DNA of 54,463 nucleotides from Parabacteroides sp. (GCA_022775005.1 JALFJR010000022.1:1-54463), one strand, 5' to 3'. Shown: positions 27,219-35,796, counted from the stretch's first letter. Notes: generated by a model from the sequence alone, not told the origin. Numbers and translations: made by a program.

Positions 27219-28475
27219 TTAGTGACTATGACTGTGAGCCGGGATCGCATTGGAGGCAGAGGCCAACTTCACTTGATGTGCCCCCTTCGTCACAACCGCC
27301 TCTCCACCATGCAAACCACTCAAAATCTGCACCTCTACCCCATTGTTGGCTCCGAGTGTGACCGGCTGCTTGCGATAGCAATCGGCATCCAAGCGCACAT
27401 AGACGGAATAGAGTCCTTGCTCCTCAATCAGCGACTCTACCGGTACACTAATTACCTGCTCCAAAGGTTTCGTCAGCAGATAGACCTCCACAAAGGAACC
27501 GGGCAGGATCGCCCCCTTATTATCGAACTCAAAGGTCACCGGCACAAAGAAAGAATCACCTCCAGACGCACGTCCATAAGAGAGCAAACGGCCTCGCAGG
27601 TCAGCCAGCCGATAAACCTGCTCATCGTAGGGTGTCTTGAAATGCGCGGATTGCACCATCGGCAGACTGCTGTAATAGCGCTCCGACACATCCGCCCGCA
27701 GCATCAAGCGGTTACTTTGGGCGATGGTAGCCAGCGGTTGGCCAACAGACACATAATCCCCCTCCTTCACCTGGATATTCTTCAGATAGCCATTCAAGGG
27801 AGCCACCACGGCCACGCCCTTTGCCGTCTGCTTATCTGCCACCGCTTCATAGGCAGCCTTGGCATTGACATAATTCAACTTCGCCTGCTCAAACTCCTTG
27901 GCAGAGACAATACGGTCGGCCACCAATGCCTCCATACGTTCAAACTCCAGTTTGGCAGCCTCATAGGCCGCCTTCGCACGCACCGCCACATCGCCCTCCG
28001 ACAAACCGTTGGAAGCGATACTCAACACGGCCTGTCCCTTACGCACGGCTGTTCCATCCGTAAAGGGTACACTGCCAAACGACACCACTCCGGGTACCGT
28101 TGCCACCATCACAGATTCCTCGCCCTGCGCGGCCAGCACCTGACCACTGGTGCGAATCACTTGCGTAAAGGCTCCCGGTGTAACCGTAATGGTTTGTAAT
28201 CCTACCGCTTTCGCATTAGCCTCTTTGAAAACTACCTCTCCCGGGTTGGCCGCTGCTTCATGTTCATGGTCGTGTTCGTGATCATGACCTGCTTCTTCAT
28301 GCTCATGGTCGTGATCCGCCTCCTCATGTTCGTGGTCATGACCCTCATGCTCATGGTCATGCACCGCTGCCTCTTCATGCTCGTGGTCATGGTCGTGCTC
28401 GGCTTCCGTAGAGTGACCTGCACAACCTGCTAATAGATAGGCGCAAAGCACACCTATCCCATATATTTTTTTCAT
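27219..28475 (-). CDS. RND efflux adaptor (membrane fusion) lipoprotein with His-rich tail
   Basis: 418 residues from the ATG at 28473-28475; a TTG 12 nt upstream is less likely. The N-terminus is a lipoprotein signal with lipobox LLAGC (Cys18). Residues 21-73 consist almost only of His, Asp, Glu, Ala and Gly and contain 19 histidines in HDHEHEE-type repeats. From residue 80 it is a CusB/CzcB-like adaptor: barrel-sandwich halves flanking a coiled-coil hairpin (about 150-210) and a beta-barrel domain. Adaptors bridge pump and channel; the His-rich arm probably collects periplasmic metal ions (inference). It starts 55 nt after the stop of the small His/Cys-rich gene. Confidence 0.9.
   Translation of the reverse strand: MKKIYGIGVLCAYLLAGCAGHSTEAEHDHDHEHEEAAVHDHEHEGHDHEHEEADHDHEHEEAGHDHEHDHEHEAAANPGEVVFKEANAKAVGLQTITVTPGAFTQVIRTSGQVLAAQGEESVMVATVPGVVSFGSVPFTDGTAVRKGQAVLSIASNGLSEGDVAVRAKAAYEAAKLEFERMEALVADRIVSAKEFEQAKLNYVNAKAAYEAVADKQTAKGVAVVAPLNGYLKNIQVKEGDYVSVGQPLATIAQSNRLMLRADVSERYYSSLPMVQSAHFKTPYDEQVYRLADLRGRLLSYGRASGGDSFFVPVTFEFDNKGAILPGSFVEVYLLTKPLEQVISVPVESLIEEQGLYSVYVRLDADCYRKQPVTLGANNGVEVQILSGLHGGEAVVTKGAHQVKLASASNAIPAHSHSH
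28257..28415 (-). repeat. Coding repeat for the His-rich tail of the adaptor
   Basis: Imperfect repeats of CATGAGCAT/CATGACCAT-type codons encode residues 21-73 of the adaptor. Because the unit is in multiples of three, slippage would alter the number of histidines without breaking the frame. Confidence 0.75.
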
Positions 28476-28530
28476 GTAAAAATCCAATTAAAATGATAAA
28501 TAGTGTCCGATAAAACTCAAATCTCAAAAT

Positions 28531-28920
28531 TTAAGATAGGGACATAGGAGGGGCTCGCAACCCCATCGCACGCACCATCCAAGGATCGTACGACGCTTCA
28601 AGGTACAAGGTCTCGCCCACACCCCACAAACGGTTGTGGCAAGGAGCCTCTAAATGAAATGTAAAAAGGGAAACTACCTGTAAGACATGCGCATCTGCCG
28701 TACCTCCATAGGTATTGAGCAGCGAAACCAGGTAGCCTAAATGATGACCGTGGCAACCACAGTCGTGCGTATCGGTCGAATGGTCGCCCTCCTCCTGCTC
28801 CATGGTCAAGGAGGCGTAGCAAGGCATACCATCCCGATGATGGTGATGGGGTATCACCACAGAAAGCAATGAGAGCACACTCGCCAAGAGCAACACCCAT
28901 TGCCGCAACCACCGTGTCAT
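28531..28920 (-). CDS. Small exported His/Cys-rich protein of the efflux operon
   Basis: About 129 residues from the ATG at 28918-28920; an in-frame GTG at 28935 is also open. A basic start and hydrophobic segment (about 5-23) form a signal peptide or anchor, followed directly by IPHHHHRDG and later DTHDCGCHGHH, then a region with little recognisable structure. The two histidine clusters and paired cysteines suggest metal binding. No enzymatic motif is visible. It is the first gene of the metal efflux operon, with a -7 element (TATCTTTG) just upstream. Small proteins of this sort occur beside RND metal pumps in Bacteroidetes; a periplasmic metal sensor or chaperone role is inference. Confidence 0.7.
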   Translation of the reverse strand: MTRWLRQWVLLLASVLSLLSVVIPHHHHRDGMPCYASLTMEQEEGDHSTDTHDCGCHGHHLGYLVSLLNTYGGTADAHVLQVVSLFTFHLEAPCHNRLWGVGETLYLEASYDPWMVRAMGLRAPPMSLS

Positions 28921-28939
28921 CTGTTGGGTACGCACGGTG

Positions 28940-28947
28940 CAAAGATA
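28940..28947 (-). promoter_or_regulatory. Putative -7 element of the metal efflux operon
   Basis: Minus strand TATCTTTG matches TAnnTTTG. A weak TTAG sits 20 nt upstream, overlapping the stop codon of the sugar transferase gene. The start codon is 19 nt downstream. Confidence 0.5.
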
Positions 28948-28967
28948 GGAAAAGCTACGGAAAATCG

Positions 28968-29588
28968 CTAATTGTTTCCATCAAATGGTTTTGTGGTCGC
29001 TTCTCCATTTAGGGATATTCCCTTGCGACCCAATACACATTTCACGGTTTTGTATAAGATTAACAGATCTGTCCGAAAAGAGACATGATCTACATACCAA
29101 ACATCCAACTCAAACTTTTTTCTCCAACTGATGGCATTTCTCCCGTTCACCTGTGCCCATCCCGTAATGCCAGGACGCACTTCATGCCGCCTTGCCTGTT
29201 CCCTATTGTATAAAGGCAGGTATTGCACCAATAACGGCCGAGGGCCTATCAACGCCATGTCTCCTTTGAGTACATTTATTAATTGGGGAAGTTCATCGAT
29301 GGAGGTGGCTCGGATAATCCTCCCGATAGGAGTCATTCTTCTGGCGTCAGGCAATAATCTCCCGAGATCATCCTTCTGGTCGTTCATGGTTTTGAACTTG
29401 ATTATCTTAAATATCCTGCCCTCTCTCCCCGGACGCTCCTGAAGAAAAAAAATGCCATCGCTCCGGTTGGCTATGGCAAGCAACAATATGGTTACTAACA
29501 GGATTGGAGAAGTCAACAACAGCAAGGTGGCGGCAATAAAACAATCCAATGGGCGTTTGCAGTAGCGAGTATATCCATTCTTTTTCAT
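28968..29588 (-). CDS. Undecaprenyl-phosphate sugar-1-phosphate transferase (PglC-like)
   Basis: 206 residues from the ATG at 29586-29588, which overlaps the acetyltransferase stop by an ATGA; the open frame continues upstream but only out of phase within that gene. A hydrophobic segment (15-40) is the membrane re-entrant helix. The bacterial sugar transferase motifs follow: FKTM (65-68), the catalytic D98-E99 in SIDELPQL, GPRP (115-118), and RPGITGWAQVNGRN. It transfers a sugar phosphate from a UDP-sugar to undecaprenyl phosphate and so starts each repeat unit. Small size and the neighbours point to the monotopic PglC class rather than WbaP/WcaJ. It is the distal gene of the polysaccharide operon. 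Confidence 0.92.
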   Translation of the reverse strand: MKKNGYTRYCKRPLDCFIAATLLLLTSPILLVTILLLAIANRSDGIFFLQERPGREGRIFKIIKFKTMNDQKDDLGRLLPDARRMTPIGRIIRATSIDELPQLINVLKGDMALIGPRPLLVQYLPLYNREQARRHEVRPGITGWAQVNGRNAISWRKKFELDVWYVDHVSFRTDLLILYKTVKCVLGRKGISLNGEATTKPFDGNN

Positions 29589-30190
29589 AACTGTGTATTC
29601 TTTTTCATGATCCGACAAGGTGAACCGTATGCTACCACTCCATCCGGAATGTCTTTGCAAACCACCGAACCCGAACCTATAATCGTCCATTTGCCTATTC
29701 TAACACCGGGATTGATTACGCTACCTGCCCCTATCCATGTTCCTTCCCCCACATGTACATTACCACATAATGTAGCATGAGGAGAGACATGCACATAGTC
29801 CTCCAACACGCATTCATGATCGATAGCCGCCCCCGTATTCACGATACAATGTTTACCAACCTGGCAACAACTTTGCAAAATACCCCCTTGCATGATGACA
29901 CTCCCCTCTCCTATCTTCGCAAGAGGAGACACGATAGCATGAGTGGAAACAGCCGTACCAAATATCGCTTGCTCATGCTTCAACCAATCCGCTACCCGCT
30001 TTCGGATGCCGTTCGCCCCAATACTGATCAACACCGGAGACATACCCTGCTGGTAGCTTGAAAGAACACGGTGCCCCATCCATTCCCGCAAATCAGGATT
30101 ATCATCGATGATCCCCGATAGCTCGATGTCATTCTCTCTCAGCACGTCCATAATCACTTTGGCGTGCCCACCTGCTCCGTATAAATACAT
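29585..30190 (-). CDS. PglD-like sugar N-acetyltransferase
   Basis: 201 residues. The N-terminal Rossmann-like part begins with the GAGGHAKV motif (5-12) that binds the UDP-sugar. The C-terminal part is a left-handed beta helix of hexapeptide repeats, with the catalytic-type histidine in AAIDHECVLEDYVHVSPHATLCG. This family acetylates UDP-4-amino-4,6-dideoxy sugars (PglD) or related substrates (NeuD, PerB). With the PglC-like transferase it suggests an N-acetylated diamino or amino-deoxy first sugar. The aminotransferase and dehydratase that should make the substrate are not in the window. The start is 4 nt after the GT4 stop. Confidence 0.88.
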   Translation of the reverse strand: MYLYGAGGHAKVIMDVLRENDIELSGIIDDNPDLREWMGHRVLSSYQQGMSPVLISIGANGIRKRVADWLKHEQAIFGTAVSTHAIVSPLAKIGEGSVIMQGGILQSCCQVGKHCIVNTGAAIDHECVLEDYVHVSPHATLCGNVHVGEGTWIGAGSVINPGVRIGKWTIIGSGSVVCKDIPDGVVAYGSPCRIMKKNTQL

Positions 30191-30194
30191 AAAA

Positions 30195-31346
30195 TCAATC
30201 TTTATTCTTTAGATTTGCAATCTGCTCTTGATACACATCCCGCAAAGCTTTCCACAACATCTGTCGGTCATATTTCCGAGCAATCCGAGGACGAGCGGCA
30301 GCGGCCAACTTCCTGACTGATGCAGGGGAGGAGACAAACTCTCGCATAGCTTGGTAAAGACATTCACTGTCGCGAGAAGGTATGATTACACCATTATTCC
30401 CATTTTCAATAATCTCGTTGCATCCGTTAATATCCGTCACGATACAAGGTAGCCCCATCGCCCCAGCTTGCAACACCACATTGGGGAATCCCTCCCGGTA
30501 GCTGGGAAACACGAAAGCATCCGATGCCGCCAAGAAAGGCCGAATATCATCTTGCCATCCCACAAACATTATGGCAGGGTGTTTATGGATATACGCCTCT
30601 GTCTCAGGAGCGACCGGATCCAAATTCGCGTCAAAGTCCCCTACCAGCCAAAGACGGCAATTCGTAAATTCTCGCTGTAACCGCACAAAAGCCGCAACTA
30701 ACTCATTGATACCTTTATCTCGTACCAAACGCCCCACAAAACAGAACACAAAATCAGTAGGCTTACGATAACTTTCCGCTTTTGCCATCACCGCAGGTGT
30801 ACGATCAAAATAGGAGAGATCGATACCATTAATATTACCATTACCGATCAGGTGCAGCTGCTGGTTTGTGACACCAAATCGCTCTAAATCCCTCTTCACA
30901 CCTCTCCCCTCCGGATTGATATAAGTCGCACAAGCACATGTCAGCCGATCAGTAGCGATCAATAAGTGCCGTTTCCAACCCGTGGCTGAAGGGAACACCA
31001 ATCCGGTGAAGGTATGCATTCGGATAGGGATCCGGCAGATCCAAGCGGCCATCATAGCCAGCAAGCCCGCCTTAGGAGTCAACGAATGAACGATGAGCGG
31101 TTTTTCTTTGTGAAACAAAAGCACAAGCTTCACCAAAGCCACACAGTCTTTAAGCGGAGCGATATGGCGTTGCATGGGTACCGCAAGAGTTCTTACCCCT
31201 TCTCTCTCACCCACTTTCTCCAGCTCCTGCCCAGGAGAAGAAACTGCGACAACCTCATACGCCTCCTCTAACATCCTCAGCTGTCCTTGCAGCAGGAGAT
31301 GAAGCGAGAGCGGCACGGTAGAAATACGTATTACTTTAGGCTTCAT
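30195..31346 (-). CDS. Glycosyltransferase family 4 (PglA-like)
   Basis: 383 residues, GT-B fold, GT4 family. The donor-site region carries the FPSYREGFPNVVLQA E-x7-E type motif, with the C-terminal domain opening at FCFVGRLVRDKGINEL. The N-terminus (KVIRISTVPLSLHLLLQGQL) resembles PglA-type transferases that add the second sugar to the undecaprenyl-linked first sugar. That matches its position directly before the PglD- and PglC-like genes, which together look like the conserved initiation module of the locus. The acceptor and donor are not known. Its start lies 6 nt after the stop of an ATPase fragment. Confidence 0.88.
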   Translation of the reverse strand: MKPKVIRISTVPLSLHLLLQGQLRMLEEAYEVVAVSSPGQELEKVGEREGVRTLAVPMQRHIAPLKDCVALVKLVLLFHKEKPLIVHSLTPKAGLLAMMAAWICRIPIRMHTFTGLVFPSATGWKRHLLIATDRLTCACATYINPEGRGVKRDLERFGVTNQQLHLIGNGNINGIDLSYFDRTPAVMAKAESYRKPTDFVFCFVGRLVRDKGINELVAAFVRLQREFTNCRLWLVGDFDANLDPVAPETEAYIHKHPAIMFVGWQDDIRPFLAASDAFVFPSYREGFPNVVLQAGAMGLPCIVTDINGCNEIIENGNNGVIIPSRDSECLYQAMREFVSSPASVRKLAAAARPRIARKYDRQMLWKALRDVYQEQIANLKNKD

Positions 31347-31352
31347 CCATTT

Positions 31353-31541
31353 TTATATTATATACTTTTTTGTCAAAGAATGGCGCATAAGGGATTTCTC
31401 CATCCACACAAATAAAGAATAGAGTTTGGCTATCGTGCTTTTTCCCGATCCTTGCCGACCGATCAATACCGTAATCTTATTAATAGGTACACGGGCTTCA
31501 ATAATCGGCCCAAAATGCTCAATATATAATTCTTCTTTCAT
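31353..31541 (-). pseudogene. N-terminal fragment of a P-loop (AAA/ABC-like) ATPase
   Basis: 62 residues. It begins with a beta strand and IEHFGPI and contains a full Walker A, GRQGSGKST, followed by IAKL. This is the first strand-loop-helix of SMC/OLD-like ATPases such as AAA_15 types, which normally run to several hundred residues. Nothing of the later motifs follows; the chain stops after TKKYII and the glycosyltransferase gene begins 6 nt on. The best reading is a truncated remnant at a recombination joint. A genuine small protein cannot be excluded. Confidence 0.6.
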
Positions 31542-31719
31542 CTACCTCGTTAATTCTCTTTTACTTTTATCTCTTCTCTTATTGAAGATTTACCTCCCCC
31601 CACAATGGAGAGGGTAAAAGTACAAACAGACTCCTAAAAGTTCTCATCCATCGATGAAAATATTTGCCAATATGGATCCAAGAGCAGAATTCTCTCTTTT
31701 GAAAGCCATCCAACATCCT
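31542..31719. other. 178-bp spacer next to the ATPase fragment
   Basis: AT-rich, no gene seen. On the minus strand it has TACTTTTA preceded by TTTG, a near match to the -7 element with the last base changed, at about 31613-31620. No hairpin stands out. Confidence 0.4.
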
Positions 31720-32475
31720 TTATCTATGTCGAAACCTATAATAGAGATACCCGATCCATTCATGTGTCAATTCCGGCCACACAGCCAAAACAGGCAATGA
31801 GGGCAACCAATTAGGCCCTCCATTCCCCTTGATCTCAGGGAAAGTGTCCGTAATATAGGCATCCGGATACAATCCTACCGACTGGAAAGTCCATAACGAC
31901 CTACGCATGTGAGTAGCCGAGGTGATTAACAATATCGGTTCCGTTTTTAAACTCTCGCCAATCCGTTCCAACGTGAATGTCGCATTCTCCCACGTGTTGT
32001 TCGCATAGGTTTCAAAGATGACATCCTCCAAAGGCATACCCAAATTGACCAAATATTGTTGCATGTGCGCAGGATTCCCTTGCAATCCCTTTCCATCTTT
32101 GCTTTCAATGATTGAACCATCCGAAGCCAATACCAATTTCCGGATACACCCCTGTTTATACAAACGGATACCCTCCAGCAATCGGTCAGCTATGCCACTG
32201 AATTCAGGGCGATCCCTTTTCCAATCCCAATAGCTATAACCACCCAGCACAATGCCATACGTATACTGTTTCCCCTCTGGCAAAGCATGATCATATTCCC
32301 TATACCATTGTTCAGCCGCCCATTGATAAAGCGAACCATTGGAGAACAGCAGGAAAAGTAAGGCGGCCCAGATGAAACATAGCCTTTTCCATCTTTTAGT
32401 GCGTACAAGCCACCCCAAAAGCACAAAACAGATGATATAAGTAAAAGGATTGATGAGTAGAGAGATAAGAAACAT
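31720..32475 (-). CDS. YdcF/SanA family membrane protein (DUF218)
   Basis: 251 residues. Two N-terminal membrane helices (about 8-24 and 32-48) precede a DUF218 domain with the IVLGGY start, an IADRLLEGIRLYKQG helix, a TYANNTWENATFT motif and LLITSATHMRRS. DUF218 proteins (YdcF, SanA, ElyC) act at the cell envelope; ElyC affects undecaprenyl-phosphate lipid carriers in E. coli. In a polysaccharide locus a role in lipid-carrier handling or envelope integrity is plausible but unproven. It starts 2 nt after the stop of the EpsG-type gene. Confidence 0.85.
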   Translation of the reverse strand: MFLISLLINPFTYIICFVLLGWLVRTKRWKRLCFIWAALLFLLFSNGSLYQWAAEQWYREYDHALPEGKQYTYGIVLGGYSYWDWKRDRPEFSGIADRLLEGIRLYKQGCIRKLVLASDGSIIESKDGKGLQGNPAHMQQYLVNLGMPLEDVIFETYANNTWENATFTLERIGESLKTEPILLITSATHMRRSLWTFQSVGLYPDAYITDTFPEIKGNGGPNWLPSLPVLAVWPELTHEWIGYLYYRFRHR

Positions 32476-32477
32476 TG

Positions 32478-33587
32478 CTATTTCCAGATATTAAAATAAA
32501 ATGCAAACGCATAGAATGCCAGCAACGCATACCCCAGCATCTTCTCATGATTCACCCAAAAACGTTCTTTCATGAATGGATAAATCAACACCACCGGCAT
32601 GATGAACCATGAGATTTGGGCAAAACGATTGGAATAGGCTGCGCGAATCACCAGCACCCAAAAAGCATTGGTGACGAGAAAAGTATTGTATATCCAATGG
32701 TAATACTCATCCTTGAAGTTACGACGAAAAATGAAATAATAACCAACAGCCACACCCATCGCACTATACAACAGGAAATCCCAACGGAAAGTCATGCTCA
32801 TCTGAACCACCTCGCCGATCATATTATCTCCTGTCAAATAACCAGAGAAACGGTCATCTCCTACCATCAAGTTCAATCCGGCTAAATATGCCTGTATACG
32901 TCCACCCACAGCATACGAAGCACCCACACAAGCCACCCATCCTGCCAAATACCAATAGCTATTCTTGATGAACCAAGCCAATGTGCCCGCACCGATCATC
33001 AGGTAAATAGATTTATGAATACCCGTTGCCAGCACACATAATCCAATCATCACAAGTGGACGATTAACATACGTCATAGCCAAAATAAAAAGGGAAGCTC
33101 CCATGCCATTTCGGATACCATTCACGCCATAACTCCAGAAAGTAAACATACCCAGCAAGACCAAAAAGGGAATGTAATAATACCCTTTGAAAATACGTTG
33201 CATCGCTAACCAAAGTGAACCCACATATACCGTGGCACAAAGCAGGAAAAAGGTATGAATATCGCTGTATTTAGCAAACCATTGCATCAGATTTGAGAAG
33301 AGCCATTCTCCGTCCCATTGCCAAGCAAAAGGACGATGGGAATTAGCCGCCTCATAAAATCCTTTTGCATAGTTTACTGTATCACCAAAATAGATACTCA
33401 CAGGGCGTAACCCCATATACAGGATCAACAGGATCGTGAATAACACTCCCCACATGGCATTGAGCGACACCGTTTCCCTCTTCAATACACTTCCCGTATG
33501 ACATTGCCAAACAGCCGTCAACACCATGCAAAGCACAGCGACATCAAAATAATGGCTATATTCACTTAAAGGTATAAAATCAATCAT
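32478..33587 (-). CDS. EpsG family polysaccharide polymerase (Wzy-like)
   Basis: 369 residues, polytopic membrane protein with about ten hydrophobic segments. The first cytoplasmic/periplasmic transition has the LRPVSIYFGDTVNYAKGF pattern and a WQWDGEWLF stretch typical of EpsG-type O-antigen/exopolysaccharide polymerases. Such proteins join repeat units on the periplasmic face in Wzx/Wzy-dependent systems. No Wzx flippase gene is present in the window. The gene has a -7 element 23 nt upstream and is followed tightly by the YdcF gene. Confidence 0.85.
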   Translation of the reverse strand: MIDFIPLSEYSHYFDVAVLCMVLTAVWQCHTGSVLKRETVSLNAMWGVLFTILLILYMGLRPVSIYFGDTVNYAKGFYEAANSHRPFAWQWDGEWLFSNLMQWFAKYSDIHTFFLLCATVYVGSLWLAMQRIFKGYYYIPFLVLLGMFTFWSYGVNGIRNGMGASLFILAMTYVNRPLVMIGLCVLATGIHKSIYLMIGAGTLAWFIKNSYWYLAGWVACVGASYAVGGRIQAYLAGLNLMVGDDRFSGYLTGDNMIGEVVQMSMTFRWDFLLYSAMGVAVGYYFIFRRNFKDEYYHWIYNTFLVTNAFWVLVIRAAYSNRFAQISWFIMPVVLIYPFMKERFWVNHEKMLGYALLAFYAFAFYFNIWK

Positions 33588-33609
33588 ATTTCCATTCCAA
33601 TAACGAAGG

Positions 33610-33617
33610 CAAAAGTA
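33610..33617 (-). promoter_or_regulatory. Putative -7 element in front of the polymerase gene
   Basis: Minus strand TACTTTTG in the 68-nt gap between the GT2 gene and the polymerase gene, 23 nt before the ATG. No clear -33 box. It may be an internal promoter of the long operon. Confidence 0.4.
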
Positions 33618-33655
33618 CAGAATAAATGGTACATCCTACCTACATCTAATAATAT

Positions 33656-34645
33656 TTACTTTCGGAATTTAGCACGCAACTCACACCCTCGCATGAAAGC
33701 GGCATATAAAAAGGGAAAATAATAAAAGAATATAAGCCCTACTTTCTTGACAGGATGGATAAAAGGATTCGAACAAAAAAGGCTGAACGTTTTTGCTTTT
33801 AGCTCTTTCGCGGCTTGACAAGCGGAATCGCACAAAGGTGTATGGCGAGCATGGTATCTAACGTGTAGCAATGTCTTATACAGCTTCTCCAAACAACAAC
33901 CCTGATAACGCTTTTGATCCGATTGCATATTTTGCAGACACAGGTAGTAGCTTCGCATACGGTCAATATAATTCGCATTGAGCTTCTGATGAGTAATCGA
34001 GGAAGAGCGTTGCACCCAATAGTACATCGCCTCTTCTATCAAGATGGCTTGATGTGCATGCAAATAAATGCGACAATTGAATTCCGTATCTTCCGTGGCC
34101 GTTTTTTGGAAAAGCTCCTCATCCAATAGCTCTCTCTTATAAAGTTTGTTCCATACAACCTGTAGCTGAACCTCCTCGATGGTCTCTAAATTGAATAGGC
34201 CTCTCATCAACCTCTCCTGCGGCAGGACCGTTTGTTTAAAAACAGAAGATAGAGACAAAACCTGAGAACTGCCATCCGGCACTTGCTTTCCCAAAACCAT
34301 CGAAAAATCATAATCACCCGACCGTAACGCACGATACAATGTGTCATACATTTGCGGATGTACATAATCGTCTCCATCCACGAATGCGATTAACTCTCCA
34401 ATCGCTCTTTTTAACCCACTATTTCGTGCAGCGGAAAGACCCGCATTCTCTTGATGAATCACCTCAATGCGTGTATCTTGACGTGCGTACTTATCACATA
34501 TTGTCCCACTACGATCAGTACTTCCATCATCCACCAAAATGATTTGCAAATGAGGATAAGTTTGCCTTAATAAGCTGTCAATACATGTAGAAACGTAACC
34601 TTCCACATTGTATATAGGAACGATAATGCTGATCAAATCATTCAT
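33656..34645 (-). CDS. Glycosyltransferase family 2
   Basis: 329 residues. GT-A fold GT2 enzyme: N-terminal ISIIVPIYNVEGYV, nucleotide-binding DDGSTDRSG, and the metal-binding FVDGDDYV acidic motif. The C-terminal third is helical with a hydrophobic stretch near 300-320 that may touch the membrane. GT2 enzymes transfer a sugar with inversion onto the lipid-linked acceptor; donor and linkage cannot be read from sequence. It overlaps the upstream GT4 gene by an ATGA. It belongs to the same subfamily as the GT2 genes at 35793, 43411 and 47531. Confidence 0.9.
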   Translation of the reverse strand: MNDLISIIVPIYNVEGYVSTCIDSLLRQTYPHLQIILVDDGSTDRSGTICDKYARQDTRIEVIHQENAGLSAARNSGLKRAIGELIAFVDGDDYVHPQMYDTLYRALRSGDYDFSMVLGKQVPDGSSQVLSLSSVFKQTVLPQERLMRGLFNLETIEEVQLQVVWNKLYKRELLDEELFQKTATEDTEFNCRIYLHAHQAILIEEAMYYWVQRSSSITHQKLNANYIDRMRSYYLCLQNMQSDQKRYQGCCLEKLYKTLLHVRYHARHTPLCDSACQAAKELKAKTFSLFCSNPFIHPVKKVGLIFFYYFPFLYAAFMRGCELRAKFRK

Positions 34646-35796
34646 TTTTCTCTTTTCTCTTTCAATAATTGATTAAACAAATCCATCCACATCGGAATAA
34701 TCTTTTCAATCCGATATTGCTCCGCTTTTAAACGGGCAGCCTTTCCCATAGCCTTCCGCATCTCCTCATTCTCGATAAGCCTGCAAATGCGATCCGCCAG
34801 CCCTTGTTCATCATTGACAGGAACCAAGAAACCATCCACCCCCTCAGATATAATATCTTTAGGACCACAAGGACAAGCATACGAGACGACAGGAAGGCCA
34901 CAAGACATAGCTTCCGTAATAACCAGCCCAAATCCTTCGAAAGTAGAAGATAACACAAAACAAGATGCGTTCAATAATTCTCTTTGAACTTCAGACGTAA
35001 ATCCTCTCAAATAAACCTGTTTTCTCAAATCAAACTGTTCTATCAATTGCAGAAGATTATATTTCTGTTCTCCATCTCCATAAATTTCCAAGATCCAATC
35101 AGGATGCTTTTGAGCGACTATCCTATATGATCGAATTAAAGATGAAAAATTTTTCGGTGCACTTAAACGCCCTATTGCTATAACTTTCTTTCCTTCTAAA
35201 GTATTATTAGCTGCTATGTCAGAAAAAGATATTGGATTAGGAATAACACTAACATTTTTATATCCTTTCCAATGGCTCTCTTTATCTTCATACGTTAACA
35301 CAATAATACGATCATATTGCCTTATCTTGTAAAAATAGTCATACAATTCTCCAAAAATGGCCAAAGTCTTACTAAATATAGAATGGGCATGAAACCAACG
35401 ATAATTCTTGGTAAAGTGCAATTCTCTCACTTTTACCCATCTTCCTGAGATAGCAGGGATCATATTTTTTTCTGACTGCCCTACGGAGATGACAATATCA
35501 GGATTAATCTCGTGAAGCACTTTCGCCAATTTCTTTTTATGCTCCCTTCGCTTAACAACAATTCCTTTCAGCACATGCCATTTTGATTTCCAATCATCCT
35601 GGTAATAGTTTACATCTAAATCAATTAAATGAACTTTTGGAGACAATGGATGCACAATTCGCCCCCCCCTATTATCCGATACGATTATATAGACCTCATT
35701 ATCAGAAATATCAGCCAGCGCATTAGCCTTGACAATAGTAACTCGCTGAATACCTCCCAAGTAACGGATACTATTTAAACAATAAACTATTCTCAT
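34642..35796 (-). CDS. Glycosyltransferase family 4
   Basis: 384 residues, GT-B fold. Acceptor-side N-terminus IVYCLNSIRYLGGIQRVT; donor domain begins VIAIGRLSAPKNFSSL; the FEGFGLVITEAMSCGLP motif carries the E-x7-E pair of retaining GT4 enzymes. Cytoplasmic or peripheral membrane. The gene is more AT-rich than its neighbours around 35000-35700, one of several changes of composition along the locus. It overlaps GT2 genes on both sides by 4 nt. Sugar specificity unknown. Confidence 0.9.
   Translation of the reverse strand: MRIVYCLNSIRYLGGIQRVTIVKANALADISDNEVYIIVSDNRGGRIVHPLSPKVHLIDLDVNYYQDDWKSKWHVLKGIVVKRREHKKKLAKVLHEINPDIVISVGQSEKNMIPAISGRWVKVRELHFTKNYRWFHAHSIFSKTLAIFGELYDYFYKIRQYDRIIVLTYEDKESHWKGYKNVSVIPNPISFSDIAANNTLEGKKVIAIGRLSAPKNFSSLIRSYRIVAQKHPDWILEIYGDGEQKYNLLQLIEQFDLRKQVYLRGFTSEVQRELLNASCFVLSSTFEGFGLVITEAMSCGLPVVSYACPCGPKDIISEGVDGFLVPVNDEQGLADRICRLIENEEMRKAMGKAARLKAEQYRIEKIIPMWMDLFNQLLKEKREK

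Noticed and set aside
27171-28199. 342-residue plus-strand open frame opposite the adaptor gene
   Set aside because: Same antisense composition and no motif; the adaptor on the minus strand is well supported.
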